A DNA stretch of 64,000 nucleotides from Apostichopus japonicus. Its lineage: Eukaryota > Echinodermata > Holothuroidea > Aspidochirotida > Stichopodidae. The DNA is taken from assembly GCF_037975245.1 (NCBI RefSeq), contig NC_092566.1:13079001-13143000 (forward strand). The letters are read 5' to 3'. Below are positions 14,111 to 27,062 of this stretch, piece by piece. Both the position numbers and the translations under genes were made by a program. The notes below the pieces were generated by a model, which made no database searches, was not told the origin of the DNA, and was given only the letters and a program-made list of their open reading frames with translations. Within the stretch, counting starts at the first letter, position 1. Each line of letters opens with the position of its first letter.

Positions 14111-14447
14111 CATTGGCGCAGGGGCGCGGGGCTGGGGCTGAAGCCCCAACCAAATATTTTTTGTGAACATTCGGGCAATATGCTGTGAATTTTTCGGGCA
14201 CCTACTGAAAGAAAATAAATTGTATTGATGTAGCTAAATGTAATTAATAGTTTAAAAAAATCTCCTTGATAATTAAAATAAAGTTCTAAGCTTGCCCTAC
14301 TAATTCGCCATTACTAATGTAAAAGCCTATATATGGTATGTACATTAACATGTTGGATGCGCGCGGAGCGCGAATAATTTTGATTAAATTTTTCGGGCAG
14401 ATCGTTACAGCCCCCCCCCCCACTCAAATTGGGTTCCTACGCCTATG
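14111..14447. mobile_element. hAT-like non-autonomous DNA transposon with 8-bp target duplication
   Basis: The left end reads CATTGGCGCAGGGGC and the reverse complement of the right end reads CATAGGCGTAGGAAC (11 of 15 matching). The flanks 14103-14110 (CCTAGGAC) and 14448-14455 (CCTAAGAC) match at 7 of 8 positions, as expected for the 8-bp duplication made by hAT transposases. Inside are a GGGGCTGAAGCCCC hairpin near the left end, two CGGGCA words, a GCGCGCGGAGCGCGAA palindromic block and a C tract near the right end. I remember this layout from a repeat family widespread in aquatic invertebrates. No coding capacity remains. Confidence 0.75.
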
Positions 14448-14455
14448 CCTAAGAC

Positions 14456-16268
14456 TATTTATGCCCTGGCTCCATGCAGTTACTTAAGCAGTTATTGCAG
14501 TTATTATGAAGTGTGACGTATTAGTAAATAAATCTAAATTGTTTAAGTTATACAAGTAAGATTTGAAGAATACTTTATCCACGTGATTATTACTGATGTA
14601 TTGATGTATTGATTACTGATGTATTACTAATATAAGCTGGAATACTTGAAGCATAAAGTTCATAGACTATAAATTTCATTTCAGGTCATGTCATTTCTTT
14701 TATTTATCACCAGTATAGATATAAATATAATAATGAGAAACATGAGTATCACAGACTAAGAAATGTATAAACTATATGCACATTAATATAACCTTAAAGA
14801 TACATTAAAATGTTAATAACAGTTGAAGGCTTAAGTTAGTAAGATATAGTCTACAACAAAGGGATCTGTTTGATTAAGGATTGTAGCACGGTAAAATAAA
14901 ATAATTTATGAATATTCATTCATAAATTATTCCATATTTTCGCAAGATATGAAGATTGCTTAAATTTCTTTGGCTTTAAATAAAATACCTTTTGGTGTAA
15001 ATATGCTATTTACTCTATAACATAAAGAGACTCGTATAGCTGAGAACTAGAAAGTCCCTAATACTTGCTTTTCACTCACTTTGAGTTTGAATCACACAGT
15101 AAAAATATAATATTTCGAATGCCAAGCTGGAAGGTTGAATGGTACCCAAGGTTGCATCATTAAGAAGGACCTTAACCTGTAAAATGTCCCTTGATTTTTA
15201 TTTCTTTGGTACAAAATTGGCTGGATGTAGTTGTGATATTTATCAACATGTTTTACTCCTCAAAATTGGCGGTTAGCTTAGATGGTAAAGTGTGTTTGTT
15301 TATTCCTCTGGAAAATCAATTTGTCTGAAATATAAGGTCTATAACATCTTTGAGGCGTGCGTGCGTATGTGTATGTGGTGGCGGGGCGGAGGGGGGGGTG
15401 GGCTTTCGGCAGTATTTATTAAATGCCACAATTCCTCTTCAATATAATTTTTACTTGCAACAGTTGAGCTTCCGTAAGCTTTTAATTAGGTAAATTTAAG
15501 GAATAAATCTGTCATTTCCCCCCATTTCCGCCTTTCCCATGCTCCCTTCACCCTACTCGAATATGAAACATCGATCCACTCTTCACTCTGCGACATGTTC
15601 GACATTCCATAACCATTTTAGTTTCCTTCAGTTGAGGAGCCTCTATAACTATCAACAAGGTCTTTGTGCATGCGCAGCGAGTAATGAGGTCATTAATGAT
15701 GTATTTTATAATATGTATAGCATTCATATCTATTCCGCAATAAATCATTTACACATCGTCTGCTTTCCTGACGGATACTGGCATGCAAGGGTAATGCTTG
15801 ACGGGAGGATGGGAGCTAAACGTCCCATTACGTCTTTCCTTCTCTCTCTCATCTCCCGGTAATTTATAAGGTATAGATGAATAATCTTTACATCTCCTAC
15901 TGTACATAGGCGTCTGAAGCTAACTTAATCATACAACGAATATATTTAGATAAAGCTTTCTCAATAACATCTGGGAGGAAATAATGAAGTGATTATTATG
16001 AAATTAATGGTGTCCACGATAAACAAACATCAAATATGATATGAATACTACCATATTTCATTGGTAGGAGGTGTATACGTGTCTGTCTTCACCATAATAA
16101 ATCAATCACTCGATATCTGCTCCTGACATTAGTAACTTACGTGTCTCATGGGGCACGAACTAGAAAAGGATGCAAACATCTAAATAAAATATCACCATCG
16201 ATTTAACCGATGGAAGAGTATAACCCCTGTACAGTTCAAGAGAACACTGTGGTCTACTTTGTACAGGT
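14456..16268. other. AT-rich stretch with a hairpin and a G-rich tract
   Basis: A perfect 14-bp inverted repeat with a 4-base loop lies at 14900-14931 (AATAATTTATGAAT arms). A GT/G-rich tract lies at about 15358-15402. Frames at 15539-15862 (plus) and 15548-15748 (minus) overlap each other and have no recognisable domain. Confidence 0.5.
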
Positions 16269-16617
16269 AGACTATACTTTATATTTAGATACCACATACA
16301 TACACTATATATACATATAGCCTTTATATAGCCTATATATATATTGTATATATGTTTATATGTTTATGTATATATATATATAGCATATACATAGCCTATA
16401 TATAGTCTATATATAGCATATACAGAGACTATACTTTATATTTAGATATACCACACACATACACTATATATACATATAGCCTTTATATAGCATATATATA
16501 TATTGTATATGTTTATGTATATATATATAGCATATATATAGCCTATATATAGTCTATATATATCATATACATAGCCTATATATAGTCTACATATAGCCAT
16601 AATATATCTATATATAA
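16269..16617. repeat. TA-rich array with a 167-bp tandem duplication
   Basis: A block beginning AGACTATACTTTATATTTAG at 16269 recurs at 16436. Both copies continue through CACTATATATACATATAGCC and degenerate (TA)n with interspersed TATAGCC/TATAGTC words. Confidence 0.85.
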
Positions 16618-18107
16618 TGACACAATGATTAAATTACTAAAACTGTTATCTTACAACAACACTTCATCAAAGTCTCCATTTATTTAGATTTTGAAGGTGC
16701 CAGTTGAGATGAGAATATAATTCATACCGCACCAACAATATATCTAATCTGACTTAGCTGATGCCGGAAACTTTGCTGGCTTTTGTATGGCATCCACGTA
16801 CGATGTTTAATAAGTTACCTAGCAACATCGCTAACATTCAATCTATTTCAGAAGAAGATACAGAAAGTAACAAGATGAGACAGATCCTTCCTAGTTGCTG
16901 ACCAAAGTAGGCCTATTCTTCAATTGCTATGAAACTAAATGTCAAAAGTAGCAATAATCTTTCGTATAGTAAGCATAATTTTCTGGACTGCATCGGCTGT
17001 CAAGGGAACCATCCGCTCCCTCCCAGTTTTCAAAGAAAAGGCCGACTATTCAGTGTTCAAGTGTTTTATTAACTTGAGAAATAATCGTCGTGAATATTAC
17101 GTTTATTGCCGCATTGTGATTGGTTAGGTCTTTGGTACCAAGTAGTTTGTTGACGAGAGTAAAGACAGATGAGGCAGGAAAATCTTAATCACAAAACTTA
17201 TATAGATACCGAGAACATACATGTGGTGACAGTGTTGGATATTTTCCTCAGCATTGAAGGTATCGTAAGTTTGGACGAGGAGGGGGCTGTGGGCTGGCGA
17301 CAGACTATACCATCATTGTCCGAAAGATTTTTCTCTTTACAATTTCCCCGTAATTTTCATGCAAACAACGCAGTATCGATCGATGGCATTTCACACCATT
17401 TGTCCCTCGCGAATATGTAGATGATTGTGAACTGTTGTTTAGAGGCCATACAAATTCTTACATTATGCTTTTGAATTCTGCGTTGTCCCTCAGGAGCTGA
17501 TGTAATGGACTGTGTGCTAGATTCATTAGTCCGGAAACTTTTATTAATGAACTTTTCATATTTTAGAGGCTCATTATTAATCAAAAATAAAAGTTGCATA
17601 GTACTTTATACAACGTGTGGGTTTACCAGTGGTGGTGTAAGGCTCTATAATATAACATATTTAATTCTGTCCTTACAAGCATCCTTTGAATTATGTAGAT
17701 CTCAGATCATTTCTAACTAAAACACCAACCGTGCGAAACATACTGAAGTAGATTATAATGAAAACAAACAACGGTGACTACGAGGGTCAAAGTCAGTTTC
17801 ATGTGTTCAATTCTTGTTTATCTGATGTCATATAACTTAAGCAAAATAATTGATTTTGCCATTAAGCCTTACATTTATACTGGAAAAGATCAAATGGCTG
17901 AACGAAAAGACAAACAAAGAATAAATCCGTGAAAATAGAAAGTATTAAAAATTAGTTTAAAAAGATGATGGCAAAACATATATACCTGTACACTTTGAAA
18001 CAGAAGAAGAAACAAAAAGAAAAAACCTTAATGATAATGTAATCAGTGAAAATGACACAGTTCTATACAATGTTCATATCAATATATGTTTATTGAGTTA
18101 TATGCCG
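16618..18107. other. unique sequence, no gene recognised
   Basis: Frames of 60-83 codons occur (16939-17127, 17169-17420 and 17505-17720 plus; 17357-17599 minus). They overlap one another on opposite strands and show no recognisable domain, so none is called as a gene. Confidence 0.55.
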
Positions 18108-18584
18108 TTAACAATTTTGAGCTGAATAAAATTCTCCAGATTTTAACGGGTCCGTAGATTCTACAAACTTCAATAAAATTTGCAAGTCCCTCCAACTGAT
18201 CATGCGCCAATCAAATCTCTCTGTTTTATTAGGCCTAGGACTACTTTCACTTTCGAGGCTAGCCTGTCTTAGGTCCCTTCTCGTGAGTAGTATCTTTCTC
18301 TTGGACTTACCGATGTAGCATTGGAATGAATAAACAGGTATTTTAAGACGATTGCTCCGTCGAATTGTAAAAAGTGGACGATACGAGTATATGACTGCGT
18401 TAATATCTTCATCGGGTCGCATGCGTAGACTATTTTGTTTACATTTGTGTAATGAACATGCTGACATGGGCGGTCGCAGTGATTTTACGGTAAATCGTTC
18501 GCGCCATAAGGGCAACAGAAAATAAATTTCTTTCTTTCGATTGCCAAAGCTTTGCTCCATTAAACTCACCTGGTGAGAGTGCAT
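18108..18584 (-). pseudogene. 158-codon open frame, possible LINE 5' leader remnant
   Basis: This is the longest open frame outside tandem repeats. It is basic and Ser/Arg-rich, with no membrane segment or signal peptide. Residues about 67-77 read YSYRPLFTIRR. This resembles the Tyr-Ser-x3-Leu-x2-Ile-Arg-Arg pattern I recall in the region upstream of the AP-endonuclease domain of CR1/L2-type LINEs. A basic stretch follows, and near the C terminus LKSGEFYSAQNC loosely resembles the 'LK-G-FNAQSV' start of such endonuclease domains, where the frame stops. No endonuclease or reverse-transcriptase motifs were seen downstream (toward lower coordinates). The alternative is a chance open frame: 158 codons is only moderately longer than expected in AT-rich DNA. 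The similarity is from memory and weak. Confidence 0.25.
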
Positions 18585-18642
18585 TTAGAATAAGAAACAT
18601 TGAATCTACTTCGGAAGTTTTTTTTCCGAAATTCATCAGCAA

Positions 18643-20307
18643 ACACGTATTGAGACTTTAAGTAACAATTAAGTACGGTAATTTTAAACATTGGCAAACA
18701 AGCTGATAAAAGCAATGCTGTAAATATTTCATAACGTAACACCTCCTACTCGTGTATTTGGCCCAAAATGGCTAATTGCACGCTCGTCCGTTATGACAGA
18801 TCTTGTTCACAAGTTATGTGAATAAGGAGGTAATTTAAGAAAGTCTAGTAACGTTGTATTTCATCTGTAATATTGAAGAATAATCAATATGATCTAGCTA
18901 TGTTAAAAGGTATATGAAGAACTTTGTTTCATTTGATTCGCCAGTATAGATATAAAAATATTTATAAACAAGCGTATCAATATTTAAGAAATTTTAAAAT
19001 ATATATTAATATAAGCGTATTGCTTATTGACGTATAGGATTAAGAACTTAATAATTTAGTATATTTTGCTACTTAAAAGAATCTAGCTAAATTAAGTCTC
19101 CAGCAACGCCATAGAATGTTTCTTGATACTAAGTCAAGTGTGGAAAGAAACATAATCCTTGCATATCTCGCTTTTATAAGCGGGGATCGTCCGAGACGCT
19201 TGCTCCCTTTGCTGCACCAATGAAGGTCACTAAAAAAAAGAAAACATTAATCCATTAATTTATAAATACTAACAACAAAACACCTCGGATGACAATCGAC
19301 ACTATTTGTTCTTGACAAATTTGAAATGCATTGTAAAAATGTCATTTGAGGGGATAAACATCTTTATTTTTCCTATTGAGTTTGTGTTGCTTCTGAACAG
19401 CAAACCTTATGACCTTAGACTAAGTTGTTCAGCCACTTTCAGCAGCCTCAGATATTTAAAGGGTCAGTTCTCGAAATTAGAAGTGATGTGAAAATATACC
19501 ATGGGACTGATAACAGTGTTTTGTAACTGTCGGCCACATATCAAACTTAATTTTGTGTCTAAAGTCATCCTGCAAGTCACCCAAAATAGAGCAAAGAATT
19601 CTCAACCCAAGTCCAGTATTGTAATAAAATCCTTCGTTAAAATGTGTAACATTGCTTTTCAGATCAAAATACTACGATCCACACTGATGATCTGAACAAT
19701 CTTTTTACGTAATCAAACAGTTTCCGTGTGTGTACCCTGTCGAATTGTTCCTAACTAATCAAGCACACGACCAAAGTACCACTTGTACGTAGCAATGTTG
19801 ATAAATATGGTAAAGTAGTTCCCCTTCCCCCTCATTCTGGCCTGTGAGTTACACTTTATATTCAGCTTGAGCATTCGCAAATGGGCCAGTGTGTACGTGC
19901 ATGGATGTATTAGCCTGACACTCCTACACTGGACAGGGTAATACTTCCATGTGCGTCCGTTGCCTATGAGAGGCAGGTTTTATCAGCAGCTTCATTGTTG
20001 CTTACCACATAACAATGCCTCAAGGGATTAGTCTTTTGTTATTTTTTATTCCGACACACTCTAATAAATTTCATCTCAAGCAAAAGTTCTTACTACCTTT
20101 AAAAACGGATACTGTGAACAAAGTCTCTGAAGCAGTACAAAGTAGCATTAAAAAACACACAAATTCACAGATTTTGTGGAGCAAAGTTAATACGGTGTGT
20201 TCAGTATTATTTATGCATCACGATGCAGTAAAGCTATGCATACAGAATGAATAAGGATGTAATGGTGACGTTACATAGACTTATGCTACATAACTTTATC
20301 CGTAATA
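18643..20307. other. AT-rich stretch, nothing recognised
   Basis: Short plus-strand frames (19306-19491, 19501-19695, 20015-20254) have no recognisable domain. No RNA gene or repeat seen before the array that follows. Confidence 0.55.
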
Positions 20308-22946
20308 TCACACGGTGTCATGTAATATCACATGGTGTCATGTAATATCACATGGTGTCATGTAATATCACATGGTGTCATGTAATATCACATGGTGTCA
20401 TGTAATATCACACGGTGTCATGTAATATCACATGGTGTCATGTAATATCACATGGTGTCATGTAATATCACATGGTGTCATGTAATTCACACGGTGTCAG
20501 GTAATATCACATGTGTCATGTAATATCACACGGTGTCATGTAATATCACATGGTGTCATGTAATATCACATCGTGTCATATAATTCACACGGTGTCAGGT
20601 AATATCAAATGTGACATGTAATATCACACGGTGTCATGTAATATCACATGGTGTCATGTATTATCACATGGTGTCATATAATATCACATGGTGTCATGTA
20701 ATATCACATGGTCATGTAATATCACATGGTGTCATGTAATATCACATGTGTCATGTAATATCACATGGTGTCATGAAATATCACATGGTGTCAGGTAATA
20801 TCACATGTGTCATGTAATATCACATGGTGTCATGTAATATCACATGGTATCATGTAATATCACATGTGTCATGTAATATCACATGTGTCATGTAATATCA
20901 CATGTGTCATGTAATATCACATGGTGTCATGTAATATCACATGGTATCATGTAACATCACACGGTGTCGTGTAATATCACATGGTATCATGTAACATCAC
21001 ACGGTGTCGTGTAATATCACATGGTGTCATGTAATATCACATGTGTCATGTAATATCACATGGTGTCATGTAATATCACATGGTGTCATGTAATTCACAC
21101 GGTGTCAGGTAATATCACATGTGTCATGTAATATCACACGGTGTCATGTAATATCATATGGTGTCATGTAATATTACATGGTATCATGTAACATCACACG
21201 GTGTCGTGTAATATCACACGGTGTCATGTAATATCACATGGTGTCATGTAATATCACATGGTCATGTAATATCACATGGTGTCGTGTAATATCACATGTG
21301 TCATGTAATATCACATGGTGTCATGAAATATCACATGGTGTCAGGTAATATCACATGTGTCATGTAATATCACATGGTGTCATGTAATATCACATGGTAT
21401 CATGTAATATCACATGTGTCATGTAATATCACATGTGTCATGTAATATCACATGTGTCATGTAATGTCACATGGTGTCATGTAATATCACATGGTATCAT
21501 GTAACATCACACGGTGTCGTGTAATATCACATGGTGTCATGTAATATCACATGTGTCATGTCATATCACATGGTGTCAGGTAATATCACATGTGTCATGT
21601 AATATCACATGGTGTCATGTAATATTACATGGTATCATGTAACATCACACGGTGTCGTGTAATATCACACGGTGTCATGTAATATCACATGGTGTCATGT
21701 AATATCACATGGTGTCATGTAATATCACATGGTGTCATGTAATATCACATGTGTCATGTAATATCACATGGTGTCAGGTAATATCACATGGTGTCATGTA
21801 ATATCACATGTGTCATGTAATATCACATGGTGTCATGTAATATCACATGGTATCATGTAACATCACACGGTGTCGTGTAATATCACATGGTGTCATGTAA
21901 TATCACATGGTGTCATGTAATATCACATGGTGTCAGGTAATATCACATGGTGTCATGTAATATCACATGGTGTCATGTAATATCACATGGTATCATGTAA
22001 CATCACACGGTGTCGTGTAATATTACATGGTGTCATGTAATATCACATGGTCATGTAATATCACATGGTATTATGTAATATCACATGTGTCATGTAATAT
22101 CACATGGTGTCATGTAATATCACATGTGTCATGTAATATCACATGGTGTCAGGTAATATCACATGGTGTCATGTAATATCACATGGTGTCATGTAATATC
22201 ACATGGTATCATGTAACATCACACGGTGTCGTGTAATATCACATGGTGTCATGTAATATCACATGGTCATGTAATATCACATGGTATCATGTAATATCAC
22301 ATGTGTCATGTAATATCACATGTGTCATGTAATATCACATGTGTCATGTAATATCACATGGTGTCATGTAATATCACATGGTATCATGTAACATCACACG
22401 GTGTCGTGTAATATCACATGGTGTCATGTAATATCACATGTGTCATGTAATATCACATGGTGTCAGGTAATATCACATGTGTCATGTAATATCACACGGT
22501 GTCATGTAATATCACATGGTATCATGTAACATCACACGGTGTCGTGTAATATCACACGGTGTCATGTAATATCACATGATATCGTGTAACATCACACGGT
22601 GTCGTGTAATATCACATGGTGTCATGTAATATCACATGGTGTCATGTAATATCACATGGTGTCATGTAATATCACATGGTGTCAGGTAATATCACATGGT
22701 GTCATGTAATATCACATGGTGTCAGGTAATATCACATGGTATCATGTAACATTACACGGTGTCGTGTAATATTACATGGTGTCATGTAATATCACATGGT
22801 GTCATGTAATATCACATGGTGTCATGTAATATCACATGGTGTCATGTTATATCACATGGTGTCATGAAATATTACATGGTGTCATGTTTTATCACATGGT
22901 GTCATGTAATATCACATGGTATCATGTAACATCACATGGTGTCATG
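20308..22946. repeat. 2.6-kb minisatellite of 20-bp units with higher-order structure
   Basis: Roughly 130 tandem copies of a unit close to ATGTAATATCACATGGTGTC. Length variants of 18 and 19 bp (CACATGGTCATG, CACATGTGTCATG) are interspersed. One variant pair, a GGTATC/AACAT unit followed by a CACACGGTGTCGTG unit, recurs as a 40-bp dimer many times. A block near 20701-20960 is repeated 550 bp later (from 21251) with the same order of variants, showing block duplication. The direct repeats have no unique spacers, so this is not a CRISPR array. Confidence 0.97.
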
Positions 22947-23367
22947 GTCCAACAGAACAGTATTCAGGTTGTTAAGACATTCAGCTATGATGCTTCATGT
23001 CCGAAATGGTGATAATGATAACATCGACATCTCGGACCATGAACAATGTTAATAATAGTCCATTGTTTTATCAATTTAATCATTCAAAGAAGACATTTAA
23101 TTTAAACTTCATACAAACATCAGAATACTTTCACTTGGATGACATCTACTACCATCTGCCATTTGATAAAACTGCATTGCTCTGTAAATATCTCAAGCCA
23201 CAGTATTTTTTATGTTGATGTTGAGTTCTGATCTGAGATGAAAAAAAAGTATAACTAGCTGGTTTGATGTAAGAGCCTCTGATGTTTAAAGACTCTTTAT
23301 ATATCAAACATAAAAGTGCTATATAAATAATTTCTAGATTCTAAACATTGGCTATACATTTATACAT
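22947..23367. other. short unique gap between two arrays
   Basis: About 420 bp separate the 20-bp and 43-bp arrays. A 73-codon plus frame (22997-23218) lies here, without a recognisable domain. Confidence 0.5.
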
Positions 23368-24788
23368 TCATCTATCAGCGATAACTATCAATCTATTAGA
23401 TCTATAAAATTCATCCTTCAGCGATAACTATCAATCTATTAGATCTATAAAGTTCATCCTTCAACGATAACTATCAATCTATTAGATCTATAAAGTTCAT
23501 CCTTCAGCGATAACTATCAATCTATTACATCTCTAAAGTTCATCCTTCAGCGATAACTATCAATCTATGAAATCTATTAAGTTCATCCTTCAGCGATAAC
23601 TATCAATCTATTAGATCTATAAAGTTCCTCCTTCAGCGATAACTATCAATCTATTAGATCTATAAAGTTCTTCCTTCAGCGATAACTATCAATCTATGAG
23701 ATCTTTAAAGTTCATCCTTCAGCGATAACTATCAATCTATTAGATCTATAAAGTTCATCCTTCAGCGATAACTATCAATCTATTAGATCTTTAAAGTTCA
23801 TTCTTCAGCGATAACTATCAATCTATGAGATCTTTAAAGTTCATTCTTCAGCGATAACTATCAATCTATTAGATCTATAAAGTTCATCCTTCAGCGATAA
23901 CTATTAATCTATGAGATCTTTAAAGTTCATCCTTCAGCGATAACTATCAATCTATTAGATCTATAAAGTTCATCCTTCAGCGATAACTATCAATCTATTA
24001 CATCTATAAAGTTCATCCTTCAGCGATAACTATCAATCCATTAGATCTATAAAGTTCATCCTTCAGCGATAACTATCAATCTATGAGATCTATAAAGTTC
24101 ATCCTTCAGCGATAACTATCAATCTATTAGATCTATAAAGTTCATCCTTCAGCGATAACTATCGATCTATGAGATCTATAAAGTTCATCCTTCAGCGATA
24201 ACTATCAATCTATGAGATCTTTAAAGTTCATTCTTCAGCGATAACTATCAATCTATTAGATCTATAAAGTTCATCCTTCAGCGATAACTATTAATCTATG
24301 AGATCTTTAAAGTTCATCCTTCAGCGATAACTATCAATCTATTAGATCTATAAAGTTCATCCTTCAGCGATAACTATCAATCTATTACATCTATAAAGTT
24401 CATCCTTCAGCGATAACTATCAATCCATTAGATCTATAAAGTTCATCCTTCAGCGATAACTATCAATCTATGAGATCTATAAAGTTCATCCTTCAGCGAT
24501 AACTATCAATCTATTAGATCTATAAAGTTCATCCTTCAGCGATAACTATCGATCTATGAGATCTATAAAGTTCATCCTTCAGCGATAACTATCGATCTAT
24601 TAGATCTCTAAAGTTCATCCTTCAGCGATAACTATCAATCTATTAGATCTATAAAGTTCATCCTTCAGCGATAACTATCAATCTATGAGATCTATAAAGT
24701 TCATCCTTCAGCGATAACTATCAATCTATTAGATCTATAAAGTTCATCCTTCAGCGATAACTATCAATCTATGAGATCTATAAAGTTC
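23368..24788. repeat. 43-bp minisatellite with a 9-unit (387-bp) higher-order repeat
   Basis: About 33 tandem copies of a 43-bp unit. Each contains CTTCAGCGATAACTATCAAT, usually followed by CTATTAGATCTATAAAG. Variant marks recur exactly 387 bp apart (nine units): CTATTAATC at 23889 and 24276, CAATCCATTAG at about 24034 and 24421, TATCGATC at about 24161 and 24548. This marks a duplicated block. The unit is dense in stop codons and is non-coding. Confidence 0.97.
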
Positions 24789-26955
24789 CAGTCAGTTTAC
24801 TGCTTTTAATTGGTCAAATTATAAATCGTTTACTCAAAAACAGAAACTGTTGTGCTTTTCTTCCGCCAACGATGTAGTTTATTTCTAAATTCAGAGTTCC
24901 TATTGCGATTTAGGTGGACTAAACTAACAGATTATGTTTCTTCTGGCGGACAACATTGATTACACCAAACTGATGACAGATTCAGCGCAAATTGCAGCTT
25001 TTGTTTCACGAAAGAACTATTGGCGGTTTCAGTTCTTTATGTTGATTAAAAGTCTTAGAAAAAAAAACACGATGATTTACACGCTCGAACATAACAACCG
25101 TTAGAATTACTGGGCTTCCAGTTTGAGATTTCTATCTTTAAATGTTCTGATGTAGAACAGATCGACCAACGAACATTATGATACAGGTCTGGTTTTCAAG
25201 AAATAAGACATTTCCTAGGACATTATTTAACTGTTGGTTATCTGAAGCTCCATGAGTTTGAGTACTTGATACAATTAGCTATAGCTACAAATGTACATTA
25301 ACGTAATTATTGTAATGAATCACACATTTGAAGCGATATCAACACAAATTCATAACACGATGAACAAATGACAGAATGCAATATATAATAATTAACGGTA
25401 AAGTATCGCACCCCAGCGTGAAGAAAACTCAAAACAAAACACAACCCTGATTGAAAAACCCTGTACCAAATGATGGTATCAACGCAAATATATAATTCGT
25501 ACAAATAAACTTTCCCGCCAGTTATCAAACACCTATACTCCGCGTTTCTTTCCCGACGTTCTCTCCAACTCTCTTAGTTCATTAGACGATAATCATTGGA
25601 AACATATCGTCAGATACCTCTAGCCTTTACTTCTTCTAACTCATGAATATCTTATGAATATTCATTATTCCAAATTTCAATAACAAACGTCTCGCAGAAA
25701 CGGTTCTTTCATTACAAGCGCGGATGTGAGAGGCTACGCAAGTACGACTCTGTAAGTAGCACACGTGTGTACGTGTCGCTACTAGGATTCTATATCCTGC
25801 GGTGTATTTTGCCTACCCCCCACTAGGGGATTCTCTTCAGGCGATTTATCAGTGCGTCGAGTGTTGAGATAACTTTCACAGCTTTTGTGAGTCACAAAAT
25901 TTTGAATTTTAAGGCATTTTCGTTAGGATACTCTCTCTGATTCCATCAAATCTGGATGTATTGGAATTGTCTTGTGATTTATATCACAGAGAAAAACTTG
26001 TGGTAAGTTAATAACGTTTTGCGACTATTGATACAGGCATACATAAGGTCAAAGTTCTGAAGATTATGAGTGCTAGGAAGTACCTTAATTTCATAAGTCT
26101 CCGTTATTTCTAACGACTCTGGAAATGTTTCTTTTAATGTACTGGTGTATTAGAGTTAGTTTGTGGTAGCTCTTAATCTAATTCACTACATTGGGTGATC
26201 AAAGTTAATCTGAAGATTCGAGAATTTTAAACTAAAGTGGATGTTTATTAACGATTATAAATTAAAGTGGATGTGCTAAACTTAAGATGTAATTAGCGGA
26301 TAGTGAGACCATTAATAAAAGAAAAAAGAAAAGAAAAATAAAATGTCGATTAAAGCATATTTGTTGAAATACTTAAGTGATTTAACCCTAAATTAGAAAT
26401 TAATGTTTCTCTCAAAATGTGGGGGCAAAGTTCTAAACATAAAGTCACAAAGTTCAAAGAACAATTGATATGTACATGGAGTTTCAACTAAATAAAGAAT
26501 TGGAATTCCTATTTGAAGTATTCTAAGTGAATATGATTTCTAGGGCTTCAAATATACACTCTACATTCCTTATGGTATAATTCCGTGCAATATTGATAAA
26601 AGAATAGGCTATATGCATAATTCCATAATTTTGAAATTTATTTGAAGGATTGTTTTACCTCATGCATGTGACTATCTTTGGTGTTACTACGTGTGTTTAT
26701 TCAGACGAAACATTTGTTTTAACTGAAATGAAATAACAGAATCACAAAACAATAAAATTAATCGTTTAACGTATTAAATTGTGCTTATTGTTCATATAAT
26801 GTAAAGATTTGTGCAAAAACAAGGCGTTGATTGTTCAGCTGTATCTTTTGCGCATGTGTAGTGATTATTAACTACCGTTGTTAATGAATCCCAGAATCGT
26901 GATACATCATTTCAGTTACACGGTATTTATGTTAATTTATAGTGTTGTCTCAATT
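24789..26955. other. unique sequence, no gene recognised
   Basis: The part at 25700-26000 is somewhat richer in GC and contains donor-like GTAAGT words (about 25752 and 26001). No protein frame accompanies them. The minus frame at 25307-25528 has no recognisable domain. Confidence 0.5.
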
Positions 26956-27062
26956 GAATATATATATATAATGTATATATATCATGTATATATATATATA
27001 TATATATATATAATGTATATATATATATATATAATGTATATATACATATATATATATATATA
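26956..27062. repeat. (TA)n microsatellite with ATG interruptions
   Basis: TA dinucleotide tract interrupted by ATGTATA and CATGTATA; source of a spurious Tyr-Ile frame. Confidence 0.95.

Noticed and set aside
17169-17420. 83-codon frame with an AG before the ATG and an internal GTAAGT
   Set aside because: Length is within chance expectation, there is no domain, and an opposing frame of similar length overlaps its 3' end.
20308-24788. Possible CRISPR array
   Set aside because: Direct repeats are contiguous with no unique spacers, and the setting is a eukaryotic genome; both are minisatellites.
25780-26006. Possible 5' untranslated exon ending at GTAAGT near 26001
   Set aside because: No start codon frame, promoter motif or acceptor to support it; donor-like words are common by chance.
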